Positions 41,474 through 50,032 of a stretch of 64,000 bases of DNA are shown here, piece by piece. Within the stretch, counting starts at the first letter, position 1, and each line of letters opens with the position of its first letter. Where the stretch lies: positions 48,345 through 112,344 of the forward strand of contig CAAEUW010000045.1 of NCBI GenBank assembly GCA_900759325.1, written 5' to 3'. The notes beneath the pieces are model-generated. The model was not told the origin of the DNA and did not search any database. It worked only from the letters and a program-made list of their open reading frames with translations. A program made the position numbers and the translations under genes. Source of the stretch: an uncultured Peptostreptococcus sp. Lineage in GTDB: Bacteria > Bacillota > Clostridia > Peptostreptococcales > Peptostreptococcaceae.

Positions 41474-42286
41474 ATGGATAATAGGGCGATAGGAGTGTTT
41501 GACTCTGGTCTAGGAGGTCTTACAGTCCTGAAGGAAATAAATAAATACTTGCCAAATGAGGATATTATATACTTTGGTGATACAGCTAGGGTTCCTTATG
41601 GGTCTAGGTCCAAGGAGACTATAATAAAGTATACCTTCCAGGCCATAAACTTTTTGGCAGAACAAAATGTAAAGGCCATTGTAATTGCATGTAATACTGC
41701 CTCTGCAAGGGCCTTACTAGAAGCAAGGGAAGAATATGATATACCAATTATGGGTGTTATAGAGCCGGGGGCAAGAACTGCCGTATATTCTACTAGAAAC
41801 AAGGTTGTAGGAGTAATAGGGACAGCTGCAACAGTGAACTCCAAGGCCTACAACAAGGCTATAAAGTCAAAAGATAGTAGTATCAGGGTTATAGGTAAGG
41901 CTTGTCCTATATTTGTACCCCTAGTTGAAGAGGGCTGGTCAAATAAGGAAATATCGGCTACAGCAGCCCATATGTACCTAGATTCTTTGGTGGAAAAGGG
42001 CATAGACTCTCTAGTGTTAGGATGTACCCATTATCCAATCCTAAAGAGGACTATAGGAGAGGTTGTAGGCAAGGATGTGAAGTTGATAAATCCAGCCAAG
42101 GAAACAGCCCTAGACTTAAAGGATGTCCTAGAGAAGAGGGATATGATGAATGATTCAGACCAGAAGGGTACTTGTAAGTACTTCGTATCCGACATAAATG
42201 AACAATTCTCAAAGGTAGCATCCGAATTTTTAAAGAAGAAGATAAAGAATGAGAACTTAGAGAAGGTAGAAATACACAGGTACTAG
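41474..42286 (+). CDS. murI: Glutamate racemase
   Basis: 270 aa; makes D-glutamate for peptidoglycan. The two catalytic cysteines are Cys73 in IACNTASARA and the one in VLGCTHYPIL near residue 184. The N-terminal IGVFDSGLGGLTVLKEI is diagnostic, as is FGDTARVPYG. Both halves of the pseudo-symmetric fold are present. It starts 3 nt after gntR and is followed by the DUF1934 gene 21 nt later. Confidence 0.97.
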   Translation: MDNRAIGVFDSGLGGLTVLKEINKYLPNEDIIYFGDTARVPYGSRSKETIIKYTFQAINFLAEQNVKAIVIACNTASARALLEAREEYDIPIMGVIEPGARTAVYSTRNKVVGVIGTAATVNSKAYNKAIKSKDSSIRVIGKACPIFVPLVEEGWSNKEISATAAHMYLDSLVEKGIDSLVLGCTHYPILKRTIGEVVGKDVKLINPAKETALDLKDVLEKRDMMNDSDQKGTCKYFVSDINEQFSKVASEFLKKKIKNENLEKVEIHRY

Positions 42287-42307
42287 CGGATGGAATGAGG
42301 TGAAAAT

Positions 42308-42721
42308 ATGAAGGTAAAACTCAAGATAAAGACATCCCAATATTTAGACGGAAGTGATTTTCAGACTATAGAATCCTATTACAAGGGTGAGCAAATAGAA
42401 AAGAATGGTAATATTTATATAACCTTTTCGGAGTTTGATACATCCAAGGAGAGGTCTAGCACCATAAAGATATCCGATGAGGAGGTTTTACTACTCAAGT
42501 CAGGAGACATCACTAGTAGGATGAAGTTCAGGGAGGATAGGGACTTTAGGTCGAAGTACAGGACCCCATACGGTGTATTTGATATGGACCTACATACCTA
42601 CAAGATATCAAAAAGGATATCAGACAAGGAGCTTAAGTTAAATTTGGACTATAAGATATCTATAAGGGGTCTTATGGATGCCAACAATAGGTTGGAAATG
42701 AAGGTAGTTCCGGAGGTGTAG
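42308..42721 (+). CDS. DUF1934 (YwiB-like) domain protein
   Basis: 137 aa. Beta-rich protein with the pattern VKLKIKTSQYLDGSDFQTIESYYKGE...YITFSEFD and a DLDYKI-type C-terminus, matching DUF1934/YwiB, a calycin-like barrel with no established function. In Clostridia it is often found near murI. GAGGTG precedes the ATG. tilS starts 1 nt after its stop, so the two are coupled. Confidence 0.86.
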   Translation: MKVKLKIKTSQYLDGSDFQTIESYYKGEQIEKNGNIYITFSEFDTSKERSSTIKISDEEVLLLKSGDITSRMKFREDRDFRSKYRTPYGVFDMDLHTYKISKRISDKELKLNLDYKISIRGLMDANNRLEMKVVPEV

Positions 42722-42722
42722 T

Positions 42723-44102
42723 ATGGTATATGATAGAATGAAACAAACTGTACTAGACCACCAGCTGATAGAAGATGGTGATGGCATAGTGGTAGGCCTG
42801 TCCGGTGGACCGGACTCGGTCTGTCTATTGCATACCCTATACAGGTTGTCCAAGGAAAAAAAATTAAAAATATATGCAGTCCACCTAAATCATATGATCA
42901 GGGGGCTAGATGCCTTTTTAGACTCTCTTTATGTGATGAAGCTATGTCAGAGTCTGTATATTCCTTGCTTTATAAGGACCATTGATGTACCCAAGTACTG
43001 TCAGGAAAATAAGCTTGGTCTAGAGGATGGGGCAAGACGATTGAGATACCAAGTATTTTCTGAGGTGAGAGACAGGCTTGGTGCCAAGAAGATAGCCATT
43101 GGTCACAACAAGAATGACCAGGCGGAAACTATACTTATGAGAATAATGAGGGGAACAGGCCTTCAAGGTTTGAGGGGTATAGAATACAAGAGAAAAGATG
43201 GGGTTATAAGGCCAATACTTGATATTGATAGGGAGTCTATAGAAACCTATTGTATGGAACACAAGCTCTTACCCAGAATAGACTCTAGCAACCTAGAACC
43301 AATATACTCAAGGAACAAGATAAGACTAAAGATCCTGCCTTATATGAAATCCGAATTCAACGACAATATTGTAGATAGTATAGTCAGGATGGGTGACAGC
43401 CTAAGGGTTGATAGTGACTATATAAATTTTCAGGTAGATAAGATTGCTGAATATGCAGTCAAGACCTACAAGGATGGGTCCTATATTTTTGTCGATTACA
43501 TAAAGGATGCCCACCCGGCAATCAAGACCAGGATAGTAATTAGGGCTATTAGGAATCTACTTGGTAATGTGACCTCCATAGAAAAAAAGCATATAGACGA
43601 AGTTCTAGACCTGATGCCAGGAGAGAAGCGTTACAAGAAGATAGACCTACCAAGAGGCTTGCATGCCTATAGGTTTGCTGACTATATACTTATGAGTCAG
43701 AAGGAGATAAAAGTAGAGGATGTTGAATACGACTACAAGATAAACCCTGGCACAGACCAGTATATAGAAGAAATTGACAAGACTCTGAAGACTAGGTTGA
43801 TAAGCCAGAATGATTTTGATAGGAGCAACTTTAAGAGTGGTAAACAATACCTTGACTTTGACAAAATAAAGGGTCATATAAGATTGAGAAATCGTCGTCA
43901 AGGTGATAAAATAAAATTATTAGGTGGAACTAAAAAGGTTAAAGACCTATTCATAGGCCTGAAGGTACCTAGAGAGGAAAGGTCTTTCGTGCCTTTTGTA
44001 GTAAATAATGATACAGTTGTGTCCATTTATGGGTATAGGATAAATGTAGACTACAAGGTAGATGATGATACAAAGAGGATATTAGAGATATCAATCGATT
44101 AA
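42723..44102 (+). CDS. tilS: tRNA(Ile)-lysidine synthetase
   Basis: 459 aa. It modifies C34 of the minor tRNA-Ile (CAU) to lysidine so that AUA is read, which matters in this AUA-rich genome. The PP-loop ATPase motif GLSGGPDSVCLLHTL is at residues 23-37. HNKNDQAETILMRIMRGTGLQGLRG holds the conserved tRNA-binding region. The C-terminal domain, with KIKLLGGTKKVKDLFIGLKVPREERSFVP, is intact. GGAGGTG precedes the ATG. It leads into ftsH, but the hpt gene commonly found between the two is missing. Confidence 0.95.
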   Translation: MVYDRMKQTVLDHQLIEDGDGIVVGLSGGPDSVCLLHTLYRLSKEKKLKIYAVHLNHMIRGLDAFLDSLYVMKLCQSLYIPCFIRTIDVPKYCQENKLGLEDGARRLRYQVFSEVRDRLGAKKIAIGHNKNDQAETILMRIMRGTGLQGLRGIEYKRKDGVIRPILDIDRESIETYCMEHKLLPRIDSSNLEPIYSRNKIRLKILPYMKSEFNDNIVDSIVRMGDSLRVDSDYINFQVDKIAEYAVKTYKDGSYIFVDYIKDAHPAIKTRIVIRAIRNLLGNVTSIEKKHIDEVLDLMPGEKRYKKIDLPRGLHAYRFADYILMSQKEIKVEDVEYDYKINPGTDQYIEEIDKTLKTRLISQNDFDRSNFKSGKQYLDFDKIKGHIRLRNRRQGDKIKLLGGTKKVKDLFIGLKVPREERSFVPFVVNNDTVVSIYGYRINVDYKVDDDTKRILEISID

Positions 44103-44128
44103 GAAGTTGGTTGTAGAGGAGGTAAGAT

Positions 44129-46081
44129 TTGAAGAGAGCATTAAGAGGGGCAGGCCTGTACCTAGTACTCTTGCTGGTTATATTCTTTGGTGTTAGATAT
44201 AGTGCAAACCAGACAGTAGATGTCAAGACTATGGAATTTTCCAAGGTATATAAGGAGCTAAAAGCAGGTAATGTAAAAAGCCTACATATAATTGATGATA
44301 CTGGTATAGAAGGAACCCTGAAAAATTCAAAGGTAAAGTTCAAGTCCTATATACCAAGTGAGGTTAGGGGTGAAAACCTATCTAAGGACCTATTAAATGG
44401 CGTCCAGAAGAATAACCTGGTTCTTGAAGGGGAGTCCAAGCCGAAGACTCCTTGGATTGTAGAGATGATACCAACAATACTATTGTTGATATTTATGGCA
44501 GTAGCCTTTTTCGTACTAATGAACCAGAGTCAAGGTGGCGGTGGGGGAAGAATGATGAACTTCTCCAAGTCTAAGGCTAAGCTTCACAAGGGTGATGAAA
44601 AGGTAAATGTAGTATTTGACGATGTAGCAGGACTAAATGAAGAAAAGGATGAATTGCAGGAAGTTGTAGACTTTTTGAAGAATCCAAAGAAGTATATGGA
44701 CCTAGGAGCCAGAATACCTAAGGGAATCCTAATGGTAGGGCCTCCAGGAACAGGTAAGACCTATCTGTCAAAGGCAGTTGCTGGTGAGGCTGGAGTGCCG
44801 TTTTTCAGTATCAGTGGTTCAGACTTCGTTGAGATGTTTGTAGGAGTAGGTGCATCAAGAGTAAGAGACCTATTTGAACAGGCCAAGAAGGAGTCCCCAG
44901 CCATTGTGTTTATTGATGAAATAGATGCAGTTGGTAGAAAGAGAGGGGCAGGTCTAGGTGGAGGCCATGACGAAAGAGAACAGACTCTAAACCAGCTACT
45001 AGTAGAGATGGATGGCTTTGGTATAAACCAGGGTATAATTATTATGGCAGCTACAAATAGGCCAGACATACTGGACCCTGCATTACTTAGACCAGGTAGG
45101 TTTGATAGACAGGTAGTAGTTGGTAGACCAGATGTTAAGGGTAGAGAGGCTATCTTTAGGGTTCACTCTAGAAAGAAGCCTTTAGCAGATGATGTAGACC
45201 TAGCTGTTTTAGCTAAATTTACAGCAGGCTTTACACCAGCTGATATAGAAAACGTAATGAATGAAGCAGCTATTTTAACTGCTAGAAAAAGAGAAAATAA
45301 GATTTCCATGGAGACCATAGAAGAGGCCATCACTAAGACAGTTGTAGGTGTTGCCAAGAAGTCAAGGATAATTACTGAAAAGGAAAGAAACCTAACGGCC
45401 TACCACGAGGCAGGCCATGCTGTTTGTGCCCATGTCTTAAACTTGATGGACCCAGTCCACCAGGTTACTATCATACCTAGGGGTATGGCAGGTGGCTTTA
45501 CTATGCAGCTACCTACTGAGGACAAGTACTATGCCACAAAGGGAGAAATGCTACAGGAATTGATAGTACTATTGGGTGGTAGGGTCTCAGAGGAGATCAA
45601 CCTAGATGATATATCAACGGGAGCATCAAATGACCTGGAGAGGGTAACTAGCCTGGCTAGGAGCATGGTAACTAAGTACGGTATGAGTAGCAAATTAGGT
45701 CCTTTGACATTTGATTCAAGTGATGAGGTCTTCTTAGGAAATAGCATAGGTCACTCAAGACAGTATTCTGAAGAGGTTGCATCTGAAATAGATGTGGAAG
45801 TAAGAAAGATTGTTGTGGATGCCTATGAAAAGACTAGGGAGATACTGAAGTCAAACCAGGATAGGCTAGATTATATAGCTAAGGCCTTACTAGAGTATGA
45901 AACACTTAACGACAAGCAGTTTGAAGAGGCCTTTGAAATGAGATTGCCATTTGGTCAAAACGACAAGTCTAAAGAGGATAGCACTCCAGAAAAAATTGTC
46001 ATTTCTGAAGATACTGGCAGTGAAAACAGGATGCCTGCTTCTCAAGACCTTGTAAGTGAAGATAGGATAGATGAAGAGTAA
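44129..46081 (+). CDS. ftsH: ATP-dependent zinc metalloprotease FtsH
   Basis: 650 aa membrane-bound AAA+ protease for quality control of membrane and regulatory proteins. Two N-terminal transmembrane helices (about residues 8-22 and 112-131) flank the extracellular domain. Walker A GPPGTGKT starts near residue 204. Walker B is IVFIDEIDAVG, and MAATNRPDILDPALLRPGRFDR is the second-region homology. The zinc ligands are in HEAGH near residue 426, with a later Asp. Translation starts at TTG behind AGAGGAGG. The C-terminus is acidic and variable. Confidence 0.97.
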   Translation: MKRALRGAGLYLVLLLVIFFGVRYSANQTVDVKTMEFSKVYKELKAGNVKSLHIIDDTGIEGTLKNSKVKFKSYIPSEVRGENLSKDLLNGVQKNNLVLEGESKPKTPWIVEMIPTILLLIFMAVAFFVLMNQSQGGGGGRMMNFSKSKAKLHKGDEKVNVVFDDVAGLNEEKDELQEVVDFLKNPKKYMDLGARIPKGILMVGPPGTGKTYLSKAVAGEAGVPFFSISGSDFVEMFVGVGASRVRDLFEQAKKESPAIVFIDEIDAVGRKRGAGLGGGHDEREQTLNQLLVEMDGFGINQGIIIMAATNRPDILDPALLRPGRFDRQVVVGRPDVKGREAIFRVHSRKKPLADDVDLAVLAKFTAGFTPADIENVMNEAAILTARKRENKISMETIEEAITKTVVGVAKKSRIITEKERNLTAYHEAGHAVCAHVLNLMDPVHQVTIIPRGMAGGFTMQLPTEDKYYATKGEMLQELIVLLGGRVSEEINLDDISTGASNDLERVTSLARSMVTKYGMSSKLGPLTFDSSDEVFLGNSIGHSRQYSEEVASEIDVEVRKIVVDAYEKTREILKSNQDRLDYIAKALLEYETLNDKQFEEAFEMRLPFGQNDKSKEDSTPEKIVISEDTGSENRMPASQDLVSEDRIDEE

Positions 46082-46099
46082 AATTTAAGACTAAAATAT

Positions 46100-46130
46100 T
46101 AGGGGCTGGCCTTTTTACTAGCCCCTTTTA
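46100..46130 (+). terminator. Terminator after ftsH
   Basis: AGGGGCT at 46101-46107 pairs with AGCCCCT at 46120-46126 and is followed by a short T-run. Confidence 0.88.
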
Positions 46131-46243
46131 AATTTGAAAATTCACACCTACTTTTCAACAAACGATATATTATAAGCCTGGGTATGCTATAATGTAAGGG
46201 TAGGGTAACTACGAATTGATTTTTGAATGGGGGTTTGATTATT

Positions 46244-46648
46244 ATGAGTAATAAGGCAAGAGTAAGCGAATTTTTAGGCAAGGCAGGAGTATATTATCTA
46301 ACTACAGTAGATGGTAATAAGCCTAAGTGTAGACCAATTGGTTTCCAGATGTTGGTTGATGATGAAATATATTTTTGTGTAGGAGATTTCAAGGAAGTCT
46401 ACAAACAGATGCAGGCTAATCCTTATGTAGAAATCTGTGCTACAATAGAAACTGATTTTATCCGTTACTTTGGTAAGGCAGTATTTGTTGAATCAGCAGA
46501 CCTAGAAGCCAAGGCCTTTGAGGTTCTACCAATGTTAAAGCAGCTATACAATGAAAAGACAGGCTTTAAGATGAAAATCTTCAAGCTAGAAGAAGCTGTT
46601 GCTGAGTTTAGGTCAATGATGAAGGTTGAAGAAAGAATAGAATTCTAA
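46244..46648 (+). CDS. Pyridoxamine 5'-phosphate oxidase family protein
   Basis: 134 aa small flavin-binding split-barrel protein. The pattern VYYLTTVDGNKPKCRPIGFQMLVDDEIYFCVGDFKEVYKQMQANPYVEICA is typical of the PPOX group common in anaerobes, most of which bind FMN or F420 and have unknown substrates. The ATG at 46244 follows GGGGG; an upstream in-frame ATG would add seven residues. A TATAAT at 46188-46193 is the likely -10. It is a single-gene unit. Confidence 0.88.
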   Translation: MSNKARVSEFLGKAGVYYLTTVDGNKPKCRPIGFQMLVDDEIYFCVGDFKEVYKQMQANPYVEICATIETDFIRYFGKAVFVESADLEAKAFEVLPMLKQLYNEKTGFKMKIFKLEEAVAEFRSMMKVEERIEF

Positions 46649-46723
46649 GAGACCGAATTTATTGATCTGGGGGACTAGAGTTTGAGAACTCGAGTGTAAA
46701 AGTAAACGTAAGACGATATAAAT

Positions 46724-46776
46724 AAAACAGAGGTCAGCATTCTCCTTTTTAGGCATAGAATACAACCTCTGTTTTT
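46724..46776 (+). terminator. Terminator after the PPOX gene
   Basis: AAAACAGAGGT at 46724-46734 pairs with ACCTCTGTTTT at 46765-46775; a nested ATTCT/AGAAT stem is in the loop, and TTTTTT follows. Confidence 0.85.
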
Positions 46777-46857
46777 TATTGATATTTACAATAATATAAA
46801 TTATAATAAAAATAATAATTGTTGTGATAAAAACATGGTATTTGAAAGGGGGTTTAT

Positions 46858-46989
46858 ATGAAAAAAAGAGCTACTTTTATTCTATCGTTTATTATTATAT
46901 TTTCAATATCAGTTATAATTTTTGCATCGCCAACAGCTTTCAATAATAAAATTGAAAAAAGTGAAGATAGCCATTTAAACTATATATAA
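46858..46989 (+). CDS. Small membrane or secreted peptide, 43 aa
   Basis: The ATG has AAAGGGGG 5 nt upstream. The peptide is a basic start (MKKR), a hydrophobic stretch (ILSFIIIFSISVIIFAS) and a hydrophilic tail (FNNKIEKSEDSHLNYI), so a membrane anchor or signal peptide. It overlaps the 3' end of birA on the other strand by 10 nt. No homolog is recognised. A real gene is likely but not certain. Confidence 0.5.
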   Translation: MKKRATFILSFIIIFSISVIIFASPTAFNNKIEKSEDSHLNYI

Positions 46990-47963
46990 GAATCTAGTCC
47001 CCTGATAGAAATCTCTCCAGTAAAGATCTCTTCCAAAAATCCTAATTCATTTCTAACTATCAAATTACCATATTCATCTATATTTTCGGCAAATACCTTG
47101 TCCTTTTGTCCATCCCTAATCAGGTAGATTTCCTTACCAAGGACTGCTGACTTGTCCTTTAGTATCCCTAATATACGGGTATAGTCCTTGTTTTTGAAAT
47201 CCTCATAAAGGTCTTCAAAGTCTATAAAGAAGGTCCTTAGAAGGTCTAGGTCTCGAATTTGATAGCCCTCATTGGCAAGGGATGTAGCAACAGTAGTTAT
47301 GGACTCTTCAAAGGTCTTAGGACCAATATTCACCCCTATTCCAACTACTATATAGGAAATACTCTCTATCTCTGCCCTCATTTCTGTTAGGATGCCGGCT
47401 ATCTTTCTCCCATTTAAAACCAGGTCATTTGGCCATTTTATCTGGCAGGCTACACCCAACTTTTCCAGGCTAGTAGCCAGGGCTGCCCCTGCTACCTGGG
47501 TAAGAAAGGATGCCCTACTAATAGGTATGGAAGGTTTAAGTATTGTTGAGAAGTAAACTCCCTGGTCATAGTCGGATACCCAGATCTTGCCAGACCTACC
47601 CTTTCCTTGAGTTTGTTTCTTGGATACCACTACAGCTCCTTCAGGGGCCTGGTTGGCTATAGTATTGGCATATATATTGGTAGAGTCTATGGATTCAAAG
47701 TAGTAGACCTCCTGGCCCATGTAGGACGTCTTTAACTGGTGCTTTATCTCATAGGAGCTAAGCCCCATTTTTTCTTTTCGATGTAGCCTGTATCCGTGTC
47801 CAGCCTTTGATTTTATGTCAAAACCCTCCATCTTTAGGGCCTTTATATGTTTCCAAACAGAGGCCCTTGATAGTCCTAATATATCTGACATATACTCTCC
47901 GGATATATACTTATCTGAATTATCTATTAGTATATTTATAACCTTTTCTCTGGTTTTTGTCAT
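46980..47963 (-). CDS. birA: Bifunctional biotin-[acetyl-CoA-carboxylase] ligase / biotin repressor
   Basis: 327 aa. The N-terminal winged helix (NILIDNSDKYISGEYMSDILGLSRASVWKHIKALK) marks the repressor-type BirA. The ligase domain has the biotin/ATP motif KKQTQGKGRSGKIWVS, with K replacing the usual second R of GRGRxGR. KWPNDLVLNGRKIAGILTEM and the C-terminal SH3-like part are complete. It attaches biotin to carboxylases and can repress biotin genes, which are not in this window. It diverges from coaX. Confidence 0.95.
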   Translation of the reverse strand: MTKTREKVINILIDNSDKYISGEYMSDILGLSRASVWKHIKALKMEGFDIKSKAGHGYRLHRKEKMGLSSYEIKHQLKTSYMGQEVYYFESIDSTNIYANTIANQAPEGAVVVSKKQTQGKGRSGKIWVSDYDQGVYFSTILKPSIPISRASFLTQVAGAALATSLEKLGVACQIKWPNDLVLNGRKIAGILTEMRAEIESISYIVVGIGVNIGPKTFEESITTVATSLANEGYQIRDLDLLRTFFIDFEDLYEDFKNKDYTRILGILKDKSAVLGKEIYLIRDGQKDKVFAENIDEYGNLIVRNELGFLEEIFTGEISIRGLDSYI

Positions 47964-48146
47964 CGTGTCACCATCCTAATAAAATTTTACTATTACATAT
48001 ATTATACTATCACAATCAGCACTTGATAAGGGCCTTTTGTACTAATAAAGTCATAAAATTAAGCATCTGACCCTAATATTATAATTAAAAATTTAGGTTA
48101 CATAGGTAGTTAAAAAAATTTTCTGTACCTTGGTGTATATTAATGA

Positions 48147-48205
48147 TATAATAAAAACGTTATAAAGGGCTAGTTTCAAGCCCTTGGCATTTGAATAAAT
48201 GCGCG
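48147..48205 (+). promoter_or_regulatory. coaX -10 element and two leader hairpins
   Basis: TATAAT at 48147-48152 precedes two short hairpins, AAGGGCT/AGCCCTT (about 48164-48185) and GCATTT/AAATGC (about 48187-48202), in the roughly 90-nt coaX leader. No T-run follows. No known riboswitch is recognised. Confidence 0.45.
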
Positions 48206-48247
48206 TAATATTTTTAACAATAAATAATAAAGGAATGGTAAATATAT

Positions 48248-49015
48248 ATGTTGTTGGTTTTTGATATAGGAAATACAAATATGGTATTAGGTGTATACGA
48301 TGGAGATAACCTAGTAAGAGACTGGAGAATAAATACAGACCTAAATAAGACTTCTGATGAGTATGGCGTACTGATTAAGAGTCTATTTGATGCTAGTAAT
48401 ATTTCCCTAGGTGTAGTAGATGCGATTATAGTATCATCTGTTGTGCCTGCAGTAATGCACTCTTTGGAGAACTTCTGCAGGAAGTACTGTAATATCAGTC
48501 CAATGGTTGTTGGACCTGGTATAAAGACTGGTTTAAATATAAAGTATGAGGACCCTAAGATGGTCGGTGCAGATAGGATAGTAAATGCAGTTGCCGCCAT
48601 ATCTAAGTATAACTGTCCGGTTATAATCATAGATTTTGGAACAGCAACTACATATTGTGCTGTCTCAAAGAAGGGCGAGTATATAGGTGGGGCGATTTCT
48701 CCAGGTATGAAGATTTCTAGTGAGGCTCTTTTCCAAAAGGCATCCAAGCTGCCTAGGGTGGAACTAGTGACTCCAGAGACAGTTATTTGTAAGGATACAG
48801 TATCAGCCATGCAGGCTGGTATAATATATGGCTATGCAGGCCAGGTTGAAAAAATAGTAGGTCTGATGAAGAAGGAGCTAAAAGATGAGGAAACACTTGT
48901 AATAGCAACTGGTGGTCTGGCTAATATGATATCCCAGGAAACAAATGCTATAGATGTTATAGATCCAAATCTAACCCTAGAAGGCCTAAGGATAATATAC
49001 GAGAAGAATATATAG
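48248..49015 (+). CDS. coaX: Type III pantothenate kinase
   Basis: 255 aa; first step of CoA synthesis, ATP plus pantothenate to 4'-phosphopantothenate. The ASKHA-fold phosphate-1 motif LLVFDIGNTNMVLGVYDG opens the protein. DRIVNAVAA and IIDFGTATTYCAVSKKGEYIGGAISPGMKIS are the family's other motifs. CoaX is insensitive to CoA feedback in known cases. The Shine-Dalgarno (AAGGAATGG) is somewhat distant from the ATG. dusB follows 48 nt later. Confidence 0.96.
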   Translation: MLLVFDIGNTNMVLGVYDGDNLVRDWRINTDLNKTSDEYGVLIKSLFDASNISLGVVDAIIVSSVVPAVMHSLENFCRKYCNISPMVVGPGIKTGLNIKYEDPKMVGADRIVNAVAAISKYNCPVIIIDFGTATTYCAVSKKGEYIGGAISPGMKISSEALFQKASKLPRVELVTPETVICKDTVSAMQAGIIYGYAGQVEKIVGLMKKELKDEETLVIATGGLANMISQETNAIDVIDPNLTLEGLRIIYEKNI

Positions 49016-49063
49016 GAAGGATAAGATATATAGTTCTTTTATTTAGATAGGAGAAGTAATATA

Positions 49064-50023
49064 GTGAAATTTAGAGATTTTGAAGTCGAAAATGAAGTTT
49101 TTTTAGCACCAATGGCAGGAGTAACAGACCTGCCATTTAGGTTAATATGCAAAGAATTAGGCTGTGGGCTCCTATATACAGAGATGATAAATGCCAAGGC
49201 CCTTTGCTATGATGATAAAAATACGAAGAAAATGCTTAATATCTTGGATGAGGAACACCCAGTAGCTGTTCAAATCTTTGGTAGTGAACCTGAATTTATG
49301 GGTAAGGCAGCCCAAATTTTGAATGACTATCCGAATGAAATTTTGGATATAAATATGGGCTGTCCAGCTCCCAAGGTTGTTAAAAATGGAGATGGGTCTG
49401 CCCTTATGAGAAATCCCAAACTGGCAGGACAAGTCCTGGACCAGGTTGTGAAAAACTCAAAGAAGCCGGTTACCCTAAAGATACGTAAGGGCTGGGATGA
49501 TAATTCTATAAATGCTCTAGAAATAGCCAAGATAGCAGAGGATTGTGGTATATGTGCCATTACAATACATGGCAGGACTAGGGAGCAGTATTATTCTGGT
49601 CAGGCGGACTGGGATATTATAGGGGAGGTAAAGTCTCAAATATCCATACCTGTTATAGGAAATGGGGATGTCACTAGTGTGGAGGACGCCATTAAAATCA
49701 AGGACCATACTGGCTGTGATGCCATTATGATTGGTAGGGGGGCCCAGGGCAACCCTTGGATATTTAAGAGGATTGACCACTATATGAAGACAGGCCAGCT
49801 ACTAGATCAGCCTAGCAAGGATGAGAAGATAGATGTAGCTATCAAGCACATGGGCTTGGCTATAAAAGAGCATGGGGAATATGTGGCCGTAAGAGAGATG
49901 CGTAAGCATATAGGTTGGTACCTAAAGGGTATGAAGAACTCTGCCAGGTTTAGGGACCAGATAAATCATATGGAAACTGCGAAAGAGGTAATTGAGACCT
50001 TGAACCAGTATAGGAACTACTAG
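49064..50023 (+). CDS. dusB: tRNA-dihydrouridine synthase
   Basis: 319 aa FMN enzyme that reduces uridines in tRNA D-loops. The N-terminal LAPMAGVTDLPFRLICKELGCGLLYTEMINAKAL is diagnostic. The catalytic cysteine is in DINMGCPAPKVVKNGDGSALMRNP. FMN-binding segments include TIHGRTREQYYSG and VIGNGDVTS. The start is GTG at 49064, with TAGGAGAAG upstream. It follows coaX, and the CoA-transferase gene starts 9 nt after it. In many Firmicutes dusB lies near lysS or coaX. Confidence 0.95.
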   Translation: MKFRDFEVENEVFLAPMAGVTDLPFRLICKELGCGLLYTEMINAKALCYDDKNTKKMLNILDEEHPVAVQIFGSEPEFMGKAAQILNDYPNEILDINMGCPAPKVVKNGDGSALMRNPKLAGQVLDQVVKNSKKPVTLKIRKGWDDNSINALEIAKIAEDCGICAITIHGRTREQYYSGQADWDIIGEVKSQISIPVIGNGDVTSVEDAIKIKDHTGCDAIMIGRGAQGNPWIFKRIDHYMKTGQLLDQPSKDEKIDVAIKHMGLAIKEHGEYVAVREMRKHIGWYLKGMKNSARFRDQINHMETAKEVIETLNQYRNY

Positions 50024-50032
50024 GGGGAAAAG

